Position numbers and translations under genes: made by a program
NCBI GenBank assembly: GCA_015345905.1
Contig: JADDTR010000026.1
Location: 1-64,000 of the forward strand
Source: Aotearoamyces nothofagi
Taxonomy: Eukaryota > Ascomycota > Leotiomycetes > Leotiales > Tympanidaceae
DNA length: 64,000 nt
Reading direction: 5' to 3'
Notes under the pieces: generated by a model
Told to the model about the DNA's origin: nothing
The model's input: the letters and a program-made list of their open reading frames with translations, nothing else
Databases searched by the model: none
Shown: in pieces, positions 24,512 to 36,534 of the stretch
Position numbering within the stretch: position 1 is the stretch's first letter
Layout: every line of letters begins with the position of its first letter

Positions 24512-26575
24512 ATGATGTTTGGTTTATTAGTGCCTGCTGTAGCTCTGCTGCCTCTGGGCTTTTTTGGTGCATCAGCAGCTCCAACTAGAGGTCATCGCAA
24601 TGCTCCAAACTGTCGCTTTGCTCTGCAATACTCCCAAAATGATATCCTCAAGGATCCCACAGATTTTGCTTGGGATTTCTTGTATTGGGAGGGGAAATTC
24701 CACCAGAACAATGTCAGCTACAACAGTGTGAACGGCATGTCTCTTGACGGGACGTTGATTGACCCTACCACGGGACTGGCAACCGAAAAACATACATTTG
24801 GTGCAGCAAGCAAAGAAGTAAGCAGATACTACTAGCCCTTATATATGCGGCCGTTACTCAAAGGCAGTGGTTTAGTCTCTGCAATTCATGGTCTATGCTC
24901 ATGCCATTTCCGGCTCCCCGGAGGCTGCGCACTTCCTCTCTCCCTCAGAGCCTAGCGCTGCACCAGGGATAGCTGCGAGGATCTTGGAGATCAAGCTGCA
25001 GACGTATCTGAGATTCAATGAGACCTTTCCGGGTTTTGGTGGATTTCTTCCATGGTATACTGCCGACACGGCTGATATAAGTCCATCATCGGATTGGGTG
25101 AACCGTGTTCCAGCGCTAGATAATGGGTACGTTCTCGTGGTTTCTTGTCGAGATATGTTTGTTTTCGGTTCCCCAGGCTGATCAAGCTTTGGCTTTGGTA
25201 GAGAGTTGCTGTGGGCAGTCTACAGTGCCATCCAAGCACTCGAAGGCTGTTCCGATAGGTCATATCAACAGCTCGCGTCTGGTTGGAAGGGATGGTTAGA
25301 CTACACCAAGGCAACATTGCCAAAGGTACCCACCCCAGATCACTCGTCCTCAAAATCTTCTTCGGCCGTGCCATTAATCAGACAACCGGGATTTAGATCT
25401 TCTATCATAAAAATAATGGTACCATCTGCACAGTGACATCAATCAAGGATCAGGCCCTCCCTGTCGATGACCCCGATCAGACCTACGCATGCGAGAACTC
25501 AGCATCCCTAGATGATCCATACGAAGGAGAACTTGTAACCTGGTGGCTCTACTTCTTTGGAGGTCTCTCCGACCAGGAAAAGGAGGTTTTATGGGAAGTC
25601 AAGAGACCCAAGCTCGAGAGCGTGGAGTATAACCAGGGTGGGATCGGCCCAATCACGGTTCAGAAGGGTACGTGCTCCTTGTGTAAATGAGAAGGCTCGG
25701 GCTCTGATACTTCAGCAGGCTATTGGTTCTCGAGCCACGAGCAGTGGAAAGCCCTGGAAATGCCGTACTACGACGTCGACATCATCAGGTAAGATCCCAC
25801 CCCAAGATCTCACCCGCCAGCCGCGATCCCAATCTCAGCTTCGTGTTCCAGGCGCGTCTTCAAGAATGCAGAGCGGGTGCGGACCTGCAATTCAGCAGTC
25901 ACCAGAAACCCGGGGATGTTTGCGTCGGTCAACAACTCGACCGATTCCGACGGCGAGATCCTGGGCTATATCTCGAACGCCGGGATCCCGTCCATCTCAA
26001 GCCAGACGGTCCAGGAGCTCGACGTCATCACGCCGTACAGTGTGTTTCCCACCCTACTGTTCAGCAGAGAAGTTGGCCTGGCCTGGCTGAGGAACATTGT
26101 GGATGGGAGAAAGATGCAGAGTATGTCGGAGCCACTAACCTATAAATGATATATGCAAGCCGCGCAGGGCCAGCGAGGAAAGACTGCTGACTCTGCTTCA
26201 GATCCTTACGGCACCACCGAGTCCGCGCGCATCGACGGGACCGCCATCTCGTCCTTCGTGTCCTGGGACAGCAAGATCACGAGCGTCGTGGCCCTGCTGG
26301 GGGGGGTGCAGGATCTCGTCCGCGAGAAGATGAGGGCCGACGGCATCTACGACGACTTTATCAGGATTGCCAAGGTGAGAAAAATACCCGGCCGCCCTCT
26401 CGTAGCCCCTCTCCTCTTGACCGAGATGTCACGACCGTAATGCTGACGCGAAATGGCCCCGCAGAGAGAACACGAGCTGGTTTTTACCGAGCTGAAGGGC
26501 GAGAATATTGACCTCTGTCTTCCAAAGACCACGGTTCCAAATAAGGGATTGGTTGACTACACAGAGTGTAACTAG
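24512..26575 (+). CDS. Secreted GH162-like endo-beta-1,2-glucanase (tentative)
   Basis: Eight exons: 24512-24817, 24876-25126, 25202-25325, 25397-25667, 25719-25788, 25852-26120, 26202-26374 and 26465-26575; 524 residues, with every junction keeping frame. A hydrophobic signal peptide ends near ASAAP (about residue 23). Blocks visible are DPTDFAWDFLYWEGKFHQNN, FPGFGGFLPWYT, DNGELLWAVYSAI, YEGELVTWWLYFFGGLS, QKGYWFSSHEQW, GYISNAGIPSISSQTVQELD, NPYGTTESARIDGTAIS and SWDSKI. This alternation of Trp-rich and acidic helices fits an (alpha/alpha)6 barrel, and I associate the series with fungal GH162 endo-beta-1,2-glucanases from memory only. Position next to a GH1 glucosidase, transporter and regulator agrees with polysaccharide use. 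Codons become markedly GC-richer after about 25850. Confidence 0.6.
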
Positions 26576-26949
26576 GATGCTCTGGGGTATTCATACAATC
26601 AGTAGCATACTTCAATAAATCAACAAAAATTAGATTAATTAGATTAATCATTGATTTACTGATTTAATTTTGATTGTCTATGAAAAAATAGATTTGATTT
26701 TGATTCGGCCTCCAAGCTAAGTGTCGCTATAAAAGAATACATTACAGCTCACTCTGTCTAAAAGGCCGTTGTCCGTAAGTCATTATTCATTATTTGATTC
26801 TTCTAACATATAAACATATAAACATATAAACATATAATTCGTAATATCGTCTATCTCCATCCTCGTAAAATATAAGCTCCGACCTGTAATCTAACCTCCT
26901 GCGCCAAATATATACTAGAAAAGATACCCGCTTACTCCTTACGATTATC
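26576..26949. other. Intergenic between convergent genes
   Basis: AT-rich 3' regions of both neighbours, with a short ATAAACAT repeat at about 26810-26836. No gene seen. Confidence 0.5.
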
Positions 26950-29095
26950 TTATACAAAGGTTGAAATTTTCTTTGTTTCACAAGATCTAACCACTTCTGC
27001 CAATGCTCGGATGATAGTCGTGTCTACCTTCCTACCCACCTTCGGGACCTGTAGACCGGAGCTGTTGCCAGCCATGCAAGTCGTAACCCGATTGATACAA
27101 AATGCTATCCCATCAATGAGTTCACTCAGTGTCTCATTGGCAGCTTCGGTCGTCTCTGAACTGGAAAGCCGGGGCAATTCACTAGCTTCTGGTAAGCCGA
27201 GTCTCTTTGCCGCTTTGGAGGGCACACGCTGGAGTGTACCCGATGTCTTCTGGAGATCGCATAAATAGTTATAAGCAACGATATGAGCGTATAGAACACC
27301 TCTCCACCAGTCGTCCGTATCAGGAAAGATGCTTTGGAATGACTGCAGGTCCGCCGGAATAAGGTCTAGTTTATCTTCATTCATTGACCCCATTGATGGG
27401 GAACTTCTTGACGATGGTAACGAAAACAGGTCTCGCTCATCGGTATGGCTGGACTCGTCGGATCCATGTCTCGATGGCGAAAATAGATTCGCAGCCTTCG
27501 TTCGCCGACGAAGACGTGGGCGATTCTCTAGAGTTATCTCGGCAGACGAAACTGACGAGTACGCCGCCATAGCATGATGAGCTCGTTGATTCATGTGACG
27601 AATTTCATGAACACAGTAGCTATCGAGGAACAACATGTCTCGAGGAAAGCCAGCTATGGCATTAGAGATGTGATCAAGAATCGGATTACTCTTTGCATCT
27701 TCTGATACACGAAGGCGTAATCTCTCGCTTTGAATACGTTGAGCAAAGCTCCTAGTCTCCTCTACAATCGGGCTCGAAGGCGTAATAGGTGGAGGAGACA
27801 CGATAGGGTCGACTTGGGGATCTGTCGGCCGTAAGGAGTTAAGGGAGCTGCTTATATTTGGCATCGACATTGAATAGCCTACTCTAGGCGTCGGGGGGCG
27901 GCTATCAAATGCCATCGCACGTCCCAGATTGGCTCGATAAGGGGTGCATATGCGTGCTGGAAGAGACATATGCAGAGGTGGAAATGAAGGTACGCATTCA
28001 GGAGAGCCAATGACTTCGACAACGTGACCTTTTGCTGGCGTCAAAGGTGTTGTAAATGCCTGTCTTGAGTTAGCACGGGGCAACGGAAATGGTATTCGGG
28101 TAACTTACATCGCACACTTCATTGCAACTAGCTGGGGAACTACAGCGGCTACTCTCACTGTCGATCCATTTCTCAACGTGACTTTCACCTTGCTCGCCCA
28201 TGACTTCATCAAAAGATGGAAATAGGCGGGGAGAGACCGGGTCTTGTAACCGGGTTGCCTTGACTACGCGTTCACCCTGGCACTTAATCGACATGTCCGA
28301 ATATCTGTTGTCTCTAAATTGGATAGACAGCTCGGAGAGATCTGATACCCTTGATGCGTCAAATGAATGCGAACTGGCATTATTCGACTCTTCGTCATCG
28401 AAAGAATTTCCACAATCAGCAAATGAAGCCCGGCTTTGCGATTCCGTTGAGACCTCATCTTCGTAGTCACTAAGTATACACAGCTCGTCGCATTGCGATC
28501 CATCAGGCGGGCAGTTGTAGCAGATGTCTCCATCACTGAAATAGGCACGAGCAAGCATAGGCGATCCAGGTTCCGAGTAAACTGGCGTGTCTCGATACCT
28601 GTTGGGCCGGACTTCGTGCATCGACTGCTCTTCTTGCGAAGAATGCACCCATAGACCTAGCTTCCACTCATCCTCCTTTTGATCATTGAATCCGAAATCG
28701 AACGGCACTGTGGACGACGAAGTCGAGAGGGTATCATTCAACCAAGATGCCACCGACGGTACAGGTGGGGTGGATTGAAGTTTTAGAGGCAGCAGGTTCT
28801 TCATGCCGGAAGCAGAGTGACGGTATCTGAGAGAAGGGCCATATTTCGCCATGTCGGGACCACTGCTGGCCGGTTGCGATCGCAGAGAGTACCTATCAAG
28901 CGAAATAGGCGGTCGCGACGACAACTGCTGCTTGGCCCGAGCAGATGTTTGGCTTTCATGGCAACGATGGCTTGTGGGAAACGAGGTATAAGAAAGTTGG
29001 TGTAGAAGGTCGTTGAGAGCCGGAGCTGAAGGTTCGCCGTCGCGTACGAGATGGCTTGCACTATCGGCTCGGGGGTGGGCATCAAAATACAACAT
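26950..29095 (-). CDS. Unrecognised fungal protein, serine-rich, 698 residues
   Basis: Two exons read leftwards, 29095-28109 and 28059-26950, joined by a GTAAGT intron that keeps frame. The first ~400 residues are rich in Ser, Asp and Pro and look disordered. The second half is more ordered: ERLRLRVSEDAKSNPILDHI, AIAGFPRDMLFLDSYCVHEI, then TDDWWRGVLYAHIVAYNYLC and ETLSELIDGIAFCINRVTTC. No catalytic motif, signal peptide or membrane span is visible. The length of the open frames and the clean splice junction make it a real gene, probably conserved among related fungi, but I cannot name a function. Confidence 0.8.
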
Positions 29096-30678
29096 GACGG
29101 AGATATTGGATGTCTCAGATTAGATGAGCGAGAGGCCGCTGGGGTACAGCTGTGGCACAAGTACCACGACGACAAGTGGGCAACGGCACGGATAGACAGA
29201 AGAAAAAGAAGAAAGGAAACAGACGCTTTCAGCGGGAAAGAGATGGAGAGCCATCGTCGCCTTATACACGGGCAAAAGGCACAGAGGCTACGCGGGAAGA
29301 ATATAAACAAGCTGCAGCCCGCAACCCTTTGCTCGGGGAGAGAAGCAAGGCTTCACCTGTGGCCGCGATACTAGACGTCCCTTCCTTCATGCGGGGGGGG
29401 GCGACGGCGGGCACCATGGCCCAGCGAGACTGGGAGCAGAGCGGAAGCAGCGTGGAAAGCAGGACGCTGGGTTGTGCTGGGTTGTGCTGGGTTGTGCTGT
29501 GCGAGAGGGCGAGAGGACGGGATGGGATGGGATGGGATGAGATGGATAGATGGGACACCGGGGGATCCCTTGCTTCGAGCCGCACACCAGCCGCACACCA
29601 GAGGCCGTAAGCGTCGGCTGTCCAGCCAACCGGCAGCGGGCGACAGCGGGCGACAGCGGGCGACAGCGGCCGCGGCGGCACACCATGTCCGGATCACGAG
29701 ACGGTGGTGATTAGCGACCGACTAGCTGCTGGGCGAGCTGCTGGTGGGCTGCCCGCCTGCCCGCCTGCCCGCTGTTGCGCCCATCTCGAGCGACGGCGGT
29801 GCGGCTGTCGCTGTCGCTGCGGCCGGCGGGGCCTGCGCTGGACAGCTGCGTCGTCTCGCGGACAAGCAAGGAGCTGAAAGGCCGGGCTGATTAATTCTAA
29901 TTAAGCAATATCGAGGGCCACGGTGTGTGGCCGCAAGCCAGAAGAAGCAACGAGGTGGAACTGAGGTGGAACTGCGGTGGAGCGGCGGTGGTGCTGTGGT
30001 GGTGCTGTGGTGGTGCTCTGGTGGTACTATGGCTGGCAGAGCTGGCAGAGCTGGCAGAGCTGGCTGTGGGGCGTACGGGCTCATGGCCGTCCAGCCTGGT
30101 CGCGCGCACTGTGGACGCGCACCGCGCTGTGGGCGGTACAGGTACAGCTACAGCTATACTGGCCGAGTTGGGTTGGCAGTCGGGGGAGAGCTGAGACAGC
30201 TGGGCAGAGTCGCGTCGCTGAGTCTGGTCGCTGAGTCTGGTCGCTGGCTCTCTCTCTCCCTCTCTCTCTCCAGTGGCTTGGGGCTGTCATTTCGGCTAAA
30301 CCTCGTCCCCGACGCCTCAACGCCTCAGCGCCTCACTGCCATGTTTGTCTGGAGAGCAAACCAGATCGAGGAATTTTTGGAATTTCACCACAGGCACGCT
30401 TTCGAGATACCGTGCCAGCTGAGTTCGTCCTGTCCGCGAACCCTGTCGTGCCTGTACATTCGCCGACCTCGCCGAGATCATTGACCAGCTGCAGCGCAAC
30501 CTCAGCTCCAGATACCCGGCTCCATCTATCAGGTCTCCATCACATCTCCGACTGGAAACCTGCGTCGCGACGGCCATGAGCTGGGAGGGCCTGCGCATCT
30601 AACAGACAGAAGCCCTGCTCCTATTTTTTTTTTGGGAAACCCGGATAGAGCTACCCACACGCTTCCTAATCTAGCACC
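29096..30678. other. GC-rich low-complexity intergenic region
   Basis: About 1.6 kb of simple tandem repeats: GGGTTGTGCT at about 29469, GATGG at about 29519, a GCGGGCGACA run at about 29637, GCCCGCCT at about 29751, GGTGGTGCTGT at about 29986 and GCTGGCAGA at about 30030. Open frames on all six frames result from this composition. The end should carry the promoter of the IPI3-like gene; an eleven-base T run lies at about 30623. Confidence 0.6.
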
Positions 30679-32059
30679 ATGTTGTCAGAAACTTTCGTAT
30701 CCTCGATTCGCGCACAGCCAAAGTCTGCAAACACTGCCATCGCAAAAGACGTCGGGATCTATCTTCACACCCTGCACCCCACCCATACCGTGAAATCGAG
30801 CTTCAAGAAGAGTTCAACATCCCCAAATGGGCTCGCCGTTAGCTCGAGCCACATCTTTGCTGCCCAGGCTGAAAAGGCGGTAGTGCATGTCTACTCGAGA
30901 GACCGCAACAACCATGAAGCACTGATCTCCTTCCCTGAACGGATCCACAGTCTCGAGCTCATCTATGATGGCTTAGTAGCACTTGGAACCGCAGAGGGAA
31001 GGATCATCCTCTGGGAGGTAAGATAGCAGCATGATGGGCGTGTTATCCAGCTGACATCAATAGGTCTGCACTGGGAGACAAGTATCTACACCTACTTCTC
31101 ATCTTCAAGCGGTCTCTTGCCTTACCTCCACATCACAACACCTTATATCCGGCTCGGAAGATTCAAATATCCACGTCTGGTCCATCCCAAGTATGCTATC
31201 ACTAACTTCTACTGGTACACCTGAACCTCTTCGAAGCCTGTCAAATCACAGAGCTGCCGTAACATCCCTTTCAGTCGGCCATACCTCGAATCAGACGAAC
31301 ATTTGCGTCTCCGGGAGTAAGGATAATACGTGCATAATTTGGAATTATGCAAATGGCCATCTACTCAGAACTATTCTATTGCCATTGACGCCTTTATGCT
31401 TGGTTCTGGAGCCGTGCGACAGGGCTCTGTACATGGGCTTCGAAGACGGCTCTGTACGTGTGTTTGAAGTATTCCAAGCAACGTCAGCAACGAATTCTCT
31501 GTATGATGATGCTCTCCAGGCTACGCCTGTCCAGCTTTCCCCTGACTCTACCCTAAGCGGTGCTCCTGGAAATATCGAAGCTGTCAACTGTCTCGGCCTG
31601 AGCTATGATGGCACCCGTATTGTATCTGGCCATGCGTCTGGGAAAATTCTACAGTGGGATGCTAATGGCCGCAAATTCATCGATGAACTCGTCGACTTGA
31701 ATGCGCCCGTCACAAATCTAATCATGCTATCACCTCTGCCGAAGCAACTTCCAGTAAAAGCGATCAACGTATCGAAGCCAAGATTAGGAGAAGGCAATCA
31801 TACATTTACAGCACAATTCGTAAGCAACCTATCCACAAACAAATTCGAGGAAGCTCTGCGCACGCCCGGACTTCCATTCGATATTCTAGAAGATGCGATC
31901 AAGGAATTCTCGGCGCCTGTGGTGACTGCTTCGTCGGGAGACGAACAGCTGAAGAAGGAGAACGAGGAGCTGTGGGCGATTGTTAATGAGCAGCGAGCGC
32001 TGCAGAAGCAGACCTGGAGCAAATACCGCAAAGTTCAATCTGGCAAAGTTGAGGGCTAG
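30679..32059 (+). CDS. IPI3: Pre-rRNA processing WD40 protein Ipi3 (WDR18 homologue)
   Basis: Two exons, 30679-31017 and 31064-32059, give 444 residues. WD40 propeller repeats are visible as ILWEVCTGR, GSEDSNIHVWSIPS, SGSKDNTCIIWNYANG, GFEDGSVRVFEV and SGHASGKILQWDANG. The start (SETFVSSI) and the C-terminal coiled-coil-like tail (EQLKKENEELWAIVNEQRAL) match Ipi3, a subunit of the Rix1 complex (with Rix1 and Ipi1) that works in ITS2 processing and 60S pre-ribosome export in the nucleus. A housekeeping gene, unrelated to the clusters on either side. Confidence 0.88.
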
Positions 32060-32564
32060 AGGCCGTACCGCTTGAATTAGGCTATCGTTTTGGTATTATG
32101 CCGCCGTCGAACTGCTGGTCACAAGGGATACTCATACACGCGATCCTGATATCGAGTTAGAGCATGCCGATCCGTGCCGCAGAATAAATTCGACGCTGTA
32201 ATGGCACCGCCAGGCTTTGCTGAGCACGAGCTGGAAGCCAAGAGTAGAGGACTGGCGGTGGTATACCCCGTCGGCGGAGTATAGAGCCATCCGAGCCATC
32301 GATGTGATCCGGCACTAGAGAGAGAGCTTCTAGACGCTCGTGGAAAAGCTAGTTGTGGTCCCGTCATGTCAGGGTGCGACGTGGACATGGATCCTGTCCC
32401 TATTGAGGCATTCGGACTCTTGAGTAGTCCGACTACACCTGTGGTAGCATATAGTAGCGAACAAATTACACAATTCATTAACTTTCTTCAAATTTCTGCA
32501 TAAACGGACGTCTCACATAACCCAGAGCAAGTCTTTCCAGCATATACCCAGAATCCCCAGGCTC
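32060..32564. other. Intergenic between convergent genes
   Basis: About 500 bases of 3' flanks of the IPI3 and amidohydrolase genes. A reverse frame of about 119 codons here has no recognisable features. Confidence 0.5.
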
Positions 32565-34021
32565 TCATCCCAAGAAGCTCAGCGTCGCAACCACGAGGGC
32601 CTCGACGCCAACCCTGAGGGTGGGCCGGATGACGGGCGCAAAGTGTGCGCTGTGATTGATTGGGATGTCCTGCTCCAGCCTGCCCCTCCTCCGCGCCTCC
32701 TGCCACTTCTCGGGATCCGTGCCTCCAAAGACCCAGAAGCAGTACGGGACCCCCTTCCCGCCGTCCCTGTTCGGAGCCTCGGTAGCCAGGGTAGAGAAGT
32801 CCTCCGAGCCCGCGAGAGCCTCGTGGCTGGGATCGAACCTGTCCCCGAAATGGGCGGCTAGCGGGCCCGCGAGATGCGCGGCGATGCCTTCGTCGTTGAT
32901 TGTCAGAGGGAGTTGGTGGGTGGCGACTATCTTGGGCTCTTGCGGCGCGTTCGAGGCGTCGCTCTCGGCCTTGATTATCCTCTTGATGGAAGCTAGCACT
33001 TGTATCCGTGTCTCGGGCTTGACTGTCCGCACATTGATCTTCAGGACTGCAAAGTCGGCGATGATGTTTTCCGTCAGCCCAGCGTGTATGCTTGCTACGG
33101 TTACAACCACTGGATCCCGCGGGTCTGTCTCCCGTGAGACAATCGTTTGCAATCTGATTATTACATTCGCAGCCATGATGACTGGATCAACGGTATTATG
33201 TGGCTGGCTTGCATGCCCTCCTCGCCCGTATAGTGTCACTTCAAAGCTATCCGCAGAGCTCATGAACGGGCCTGGTCGAGTTCCAATAGTACCTGCTGGA
33301 TCTGGCAATACGTGCTGGCCTAACACGACGTCGGGAATCGGACAGGCGTGCTTATTCTCGTCGTATAATCCATCCTCAACCATGGCCTTTGAACCACCGC
33401 CGCGTTCTTCATTTGGTTGGAATAGTATAACTAGTGTGCCCTTCCAGTGTTTCTGGGCGGCGTGAAGCGTTTTCGCGGCGGCCAGCATCGAGGTGACTTC
33501 TAGAAGTTAACTATCCGTAATCTCCATATCGGTTTCAATTGAACTGACTGTGCATATCGTGACCGCATGCGTGCATAACAGGCTTTTCAATGCCATCTTC
33601 GATATCGACTTCACGGACCTTCGAGGCGTACGGAAGACCCGTCAACTCCTCAACCGGCAGGGCATCTGTGTCTGCCCGGAGGAGGATTGTCTTTCCCTTG
33701 CCATTACGGAGAACGCCAATGAGGCCTGTACCACCGATGTTGGTTGTGACTTCAAAGCCCTCGAGGGCGCGGAGATGCTCCGCCGCGGTGTCTGCGGCGA
33801 GGTTCTCTTTCAGAGATAGCCCGGGATATTGATGCAGATGCTTGTAGACAGATTCGTAATGCGCAAAGTCGGGAGCGTAAGCAGCGATTATATCTTTGTG
33901 TGTCAGTCTCCTGTCTGCCGCCGGCCGGAGGACGCATGGCACTGGGTCGTCCTGTCAGCGCGCGCTTCCATTATAGTGCTTCGTAAGCTCTATGTCGATG
34001 ATAGATTAAGGTACTTACCAT
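32565..34021 (-). CDS. M20-family metallo-amidohydrolase (aminoacylase/carboxypeptidase type)
   Basis: Exons read leftwards: 34021-34019, 33951-33549 and 33496-32565; 445 residues. The first exon would be just the ATG, immediately followed by a GTAAGT intron; no other in-frame ATG lies near the N-terminus, so the start is inferred. Family marks are LLRADTDALPV, the metal-binding HACGHDMH, NEERGGGSKAM with its paired Glu residues, the dimerisation-domain GRGGHASQPH and the C-terminal NHSAHFAP metal ligand. Members hydrolyse N-acyl or peptide bonds of amino acids (hippurate, acetyl or indole-acetyl conjugates). No signal peptide. Codons in the last ~300 bases are notably GC-rich. Confidence 0.85.
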
Positions 34022-35559
34022 GAGCAGCGTCTCCTCCTCCCATTTTCACGCTCAATCAAACGGCGCGTGGAGGAAAATCCACACTTGCAACGCAGTGGTT
34101 GATGGGCAGATATCTGAGATGTTGTACTTGTACATGTACAGTACAACAGATAACGGTGCCAACCTTCTATCGTACGTAATGGCGATACGATAACCCGGCC
34201 GCCGGGTGGGGATTGCGAGAGCATCTTGCGGGGAAAAAGAATTGGGCTTCATCAAGGCACGCCAGGCACGCCAGGGGAACCACCAGCCGACCCTGCCAGT
34301 CGAGATTGGAGATTCGACGAATTTCGTCGAGTACGCATAGATGTGCGAAAACAATCGCCTCCAGTGGTAACTTTCTTTTGCTCGAGCCGCAATGGGCAGA
34401 TTGTATGCGACTCAAAACAGCTTCCGAGTATTTCGACTGCGGACGACGGCGAGGCTTCTCTTTTCGAGACCGTCGAGGTTAATTGGCGATTACTTGTCCT
34501 CGAAAGCCAATCATACCTTTCAAGCCGCATTAATGATTTGTGACAGCACATAGGCTTTCGAGGTGCTATTATCCAGAAACATAAACATGCTGGCCGCCCA
34601 GATTAACCAACTTTACCAAACTTCTCTGGCCAGGACAACCCCCAGTAATCTTCAAACACGATCGGGTATTTGGACCTCGACGTCCACAAGGTCCTCACTA
34701 GTTACTCGTCATGTCGAAGCACCTCAACTCTAGATGTATAGTAGGTACCATCAGACAATCTCCCCGTCGATACATCTATACCATATGATCCAGCATGGGT
34801 CGATGGTAAAAGCATTGTAATCACTGCAGGTGCCTCGGGGTTCGGGGAGGGCTTCTTCAGAAAATGAGGGTGGTCTGGCTGGGCTTATGATATGATCGGT
34901 GCTGTAACATACGTGCTACGTGCCTTCCTTGGCCGGTAACTCCATTCTATATAGCCAATTTTCTCATATATACAGCCCACAGTCCCGTTGTTCTGTGCAC
35001 CTATATATATGTCGGTTGGGTATTTTATTACCGCTGTTAGTAAATTCTCAGCGAGACGGTCCATTATTGTGATTTTCTCTCAAATGCCAGTCCACTAGAA
35101 AAGGGAATGGCATTCATGCGTAGGTGGACGCTCGAAATGTCCGATATGCGACGAAGCTTACTAGTTCTTGTTGAACACTGTATGACGTTTGAATTGCAGC
35201 TTTCGATTGGTAGACAAAATACGTCTACAGTACTGCAGTGCAGGTCGCGGCGGCCGGATTCCTCATCGGGCATAGTACGAGTATGGCGACAGCTCCAAAT
35301 CGAGTTAATATCTCCCTCCGAGTTTCTTGACTCATCCACTGTTATTCTTACTCAGACTCCCTACTTCGCCTGCGAATGCCACATAGGTAGGCAAGCACTT
35401 GATCCCCATCATACTCTCTAGGCTTGAACTTGTAGATACGGTGTGAAGACGGTCCTAGATCTCTTAAGTTGTAGATAGGCGTGAGAGAAGATAGAGAAAG
35501 ACAATAGGGGAAAAGGAAGGAAAGAAAGAAAGAAAAAAAGAAAGAAAGAAAGAGGGAAA
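34022..35559. other. Intergenic, 1.5 kb
   Basis: No supported gene. It would include the amidohydrolase promoter on the left and the GNAT promoter on the right, where a purine-rich AAAG microsatellite spans about 35516-35558, directly before the start codon. A GTACATGTACAGTAC element lies at about 34130. Confidence 0.55.
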
Positions 35560-36534
35560 ATGGCGACGGTGCCAGAGAATGTAGCAGTCCGCAGGAAGGC
35601 CAAGATCGTGCTTATCCCGTGGGATCCTGAATCGAGGTCGCACATTGATCGCTTATACGAACAGCGCATTGCGTGTGGGTGGAAGTTTGAGTATGTGGAT
35701 AGGGTGTGGAGGGAGTTGCAGAAGGAGGGGAAGATGGCAATTCACTGGGTGGTATGTACATTGTACAGTACATTTTAGACTTTAAGACGATTTATTCTCT
35801 TTTTCTTTTCGCATTTCGGATTTCGGGGGGACGAGCGTTATTCGCGCCATTATGATGTCGAATTGATTTCACGGTTTTTGGATGGCAGGGCATAGACGGA
35901 ATTTACGGGTTTTGGGACCTCTGCTAATTACTCCTAGGTTCTAGCTGATGACGACCCAGCGACACCAGCAACGCTCGCTCAACATGTCGAGCGATACCCC
36001 AAGGAAGCAACACCACTATCAGACACAGCCACATCTCTGATGGGCCATCCGAGAATATCAAAACCATCTCCTGTTCCCTTTCTCCCAGTCGGACATATCT
36101 CATTAGATTCCTGGACTGCCAACCCCGGCCAATGTGACCCATCGGTAGGCCGATACGCCATCACGACCTTCTATGTCTCCCGCGCTCTCCATAACGGAGG
36201 TATCGGACGCGCGGCCATGGAAGCTATAGAGAAGTTTGCGTCGGAGGCGCCGGTGTATGCGAAGACTCTTACTCTCGATACGCGCGCGAAAGAATATGAT
36301 TCTTCTGAAGAATTGTACAAGGCACGGGGAATTGAACCCCCAGCGGTGAGTGGATGTCAGGCCTTGATGTCTAGGAGTGTCGTGCTGATGGTCATGCAGT
36401 TGCCGGCTCAAATATGGTATGAACGACAGGGCTATGTTGTATACGCAACCAAGTTGGACGCGTATCGAGACAAAGATCCAACGGGTAAGGAATGGAAGAT
36501 CACGTGTGTGTTCATGTCGAAGTCGGTTGCTTGA
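35560..36534 (+). CDS. GNAT-family N-acetyltransferase
   Basis: Three exons, 35560-35751, 35938-36345 and 36400-36534; 244 residues. The middle exon has the GNAT core: a VGHISLDSW beta strand, ITTFYVSRALHNGGIGRAAM, where the N-G-G-I-G-R run stands for the acetyl-CoA pyrophosphate loop (Q/R-x-x-G-x-G/A), then KTLTLDTRAKEYD. The last exon has YERQGYVVYAT, the usual C-terminal motif B. It should move an acetyl group from acetyl-CoA to an amine; the substrate is unknown. The first intron (186 bases) is longer than most here but restores frame. Confidence 0.82.

Noticed and set aside
29250-30600. Many overlapping frames of 80-190 codons on both strands
   Set aside because: All arise from GC-rich simple repeats lacking stops; compositions such as Trp/Cys/Gly runs are not protein-like.
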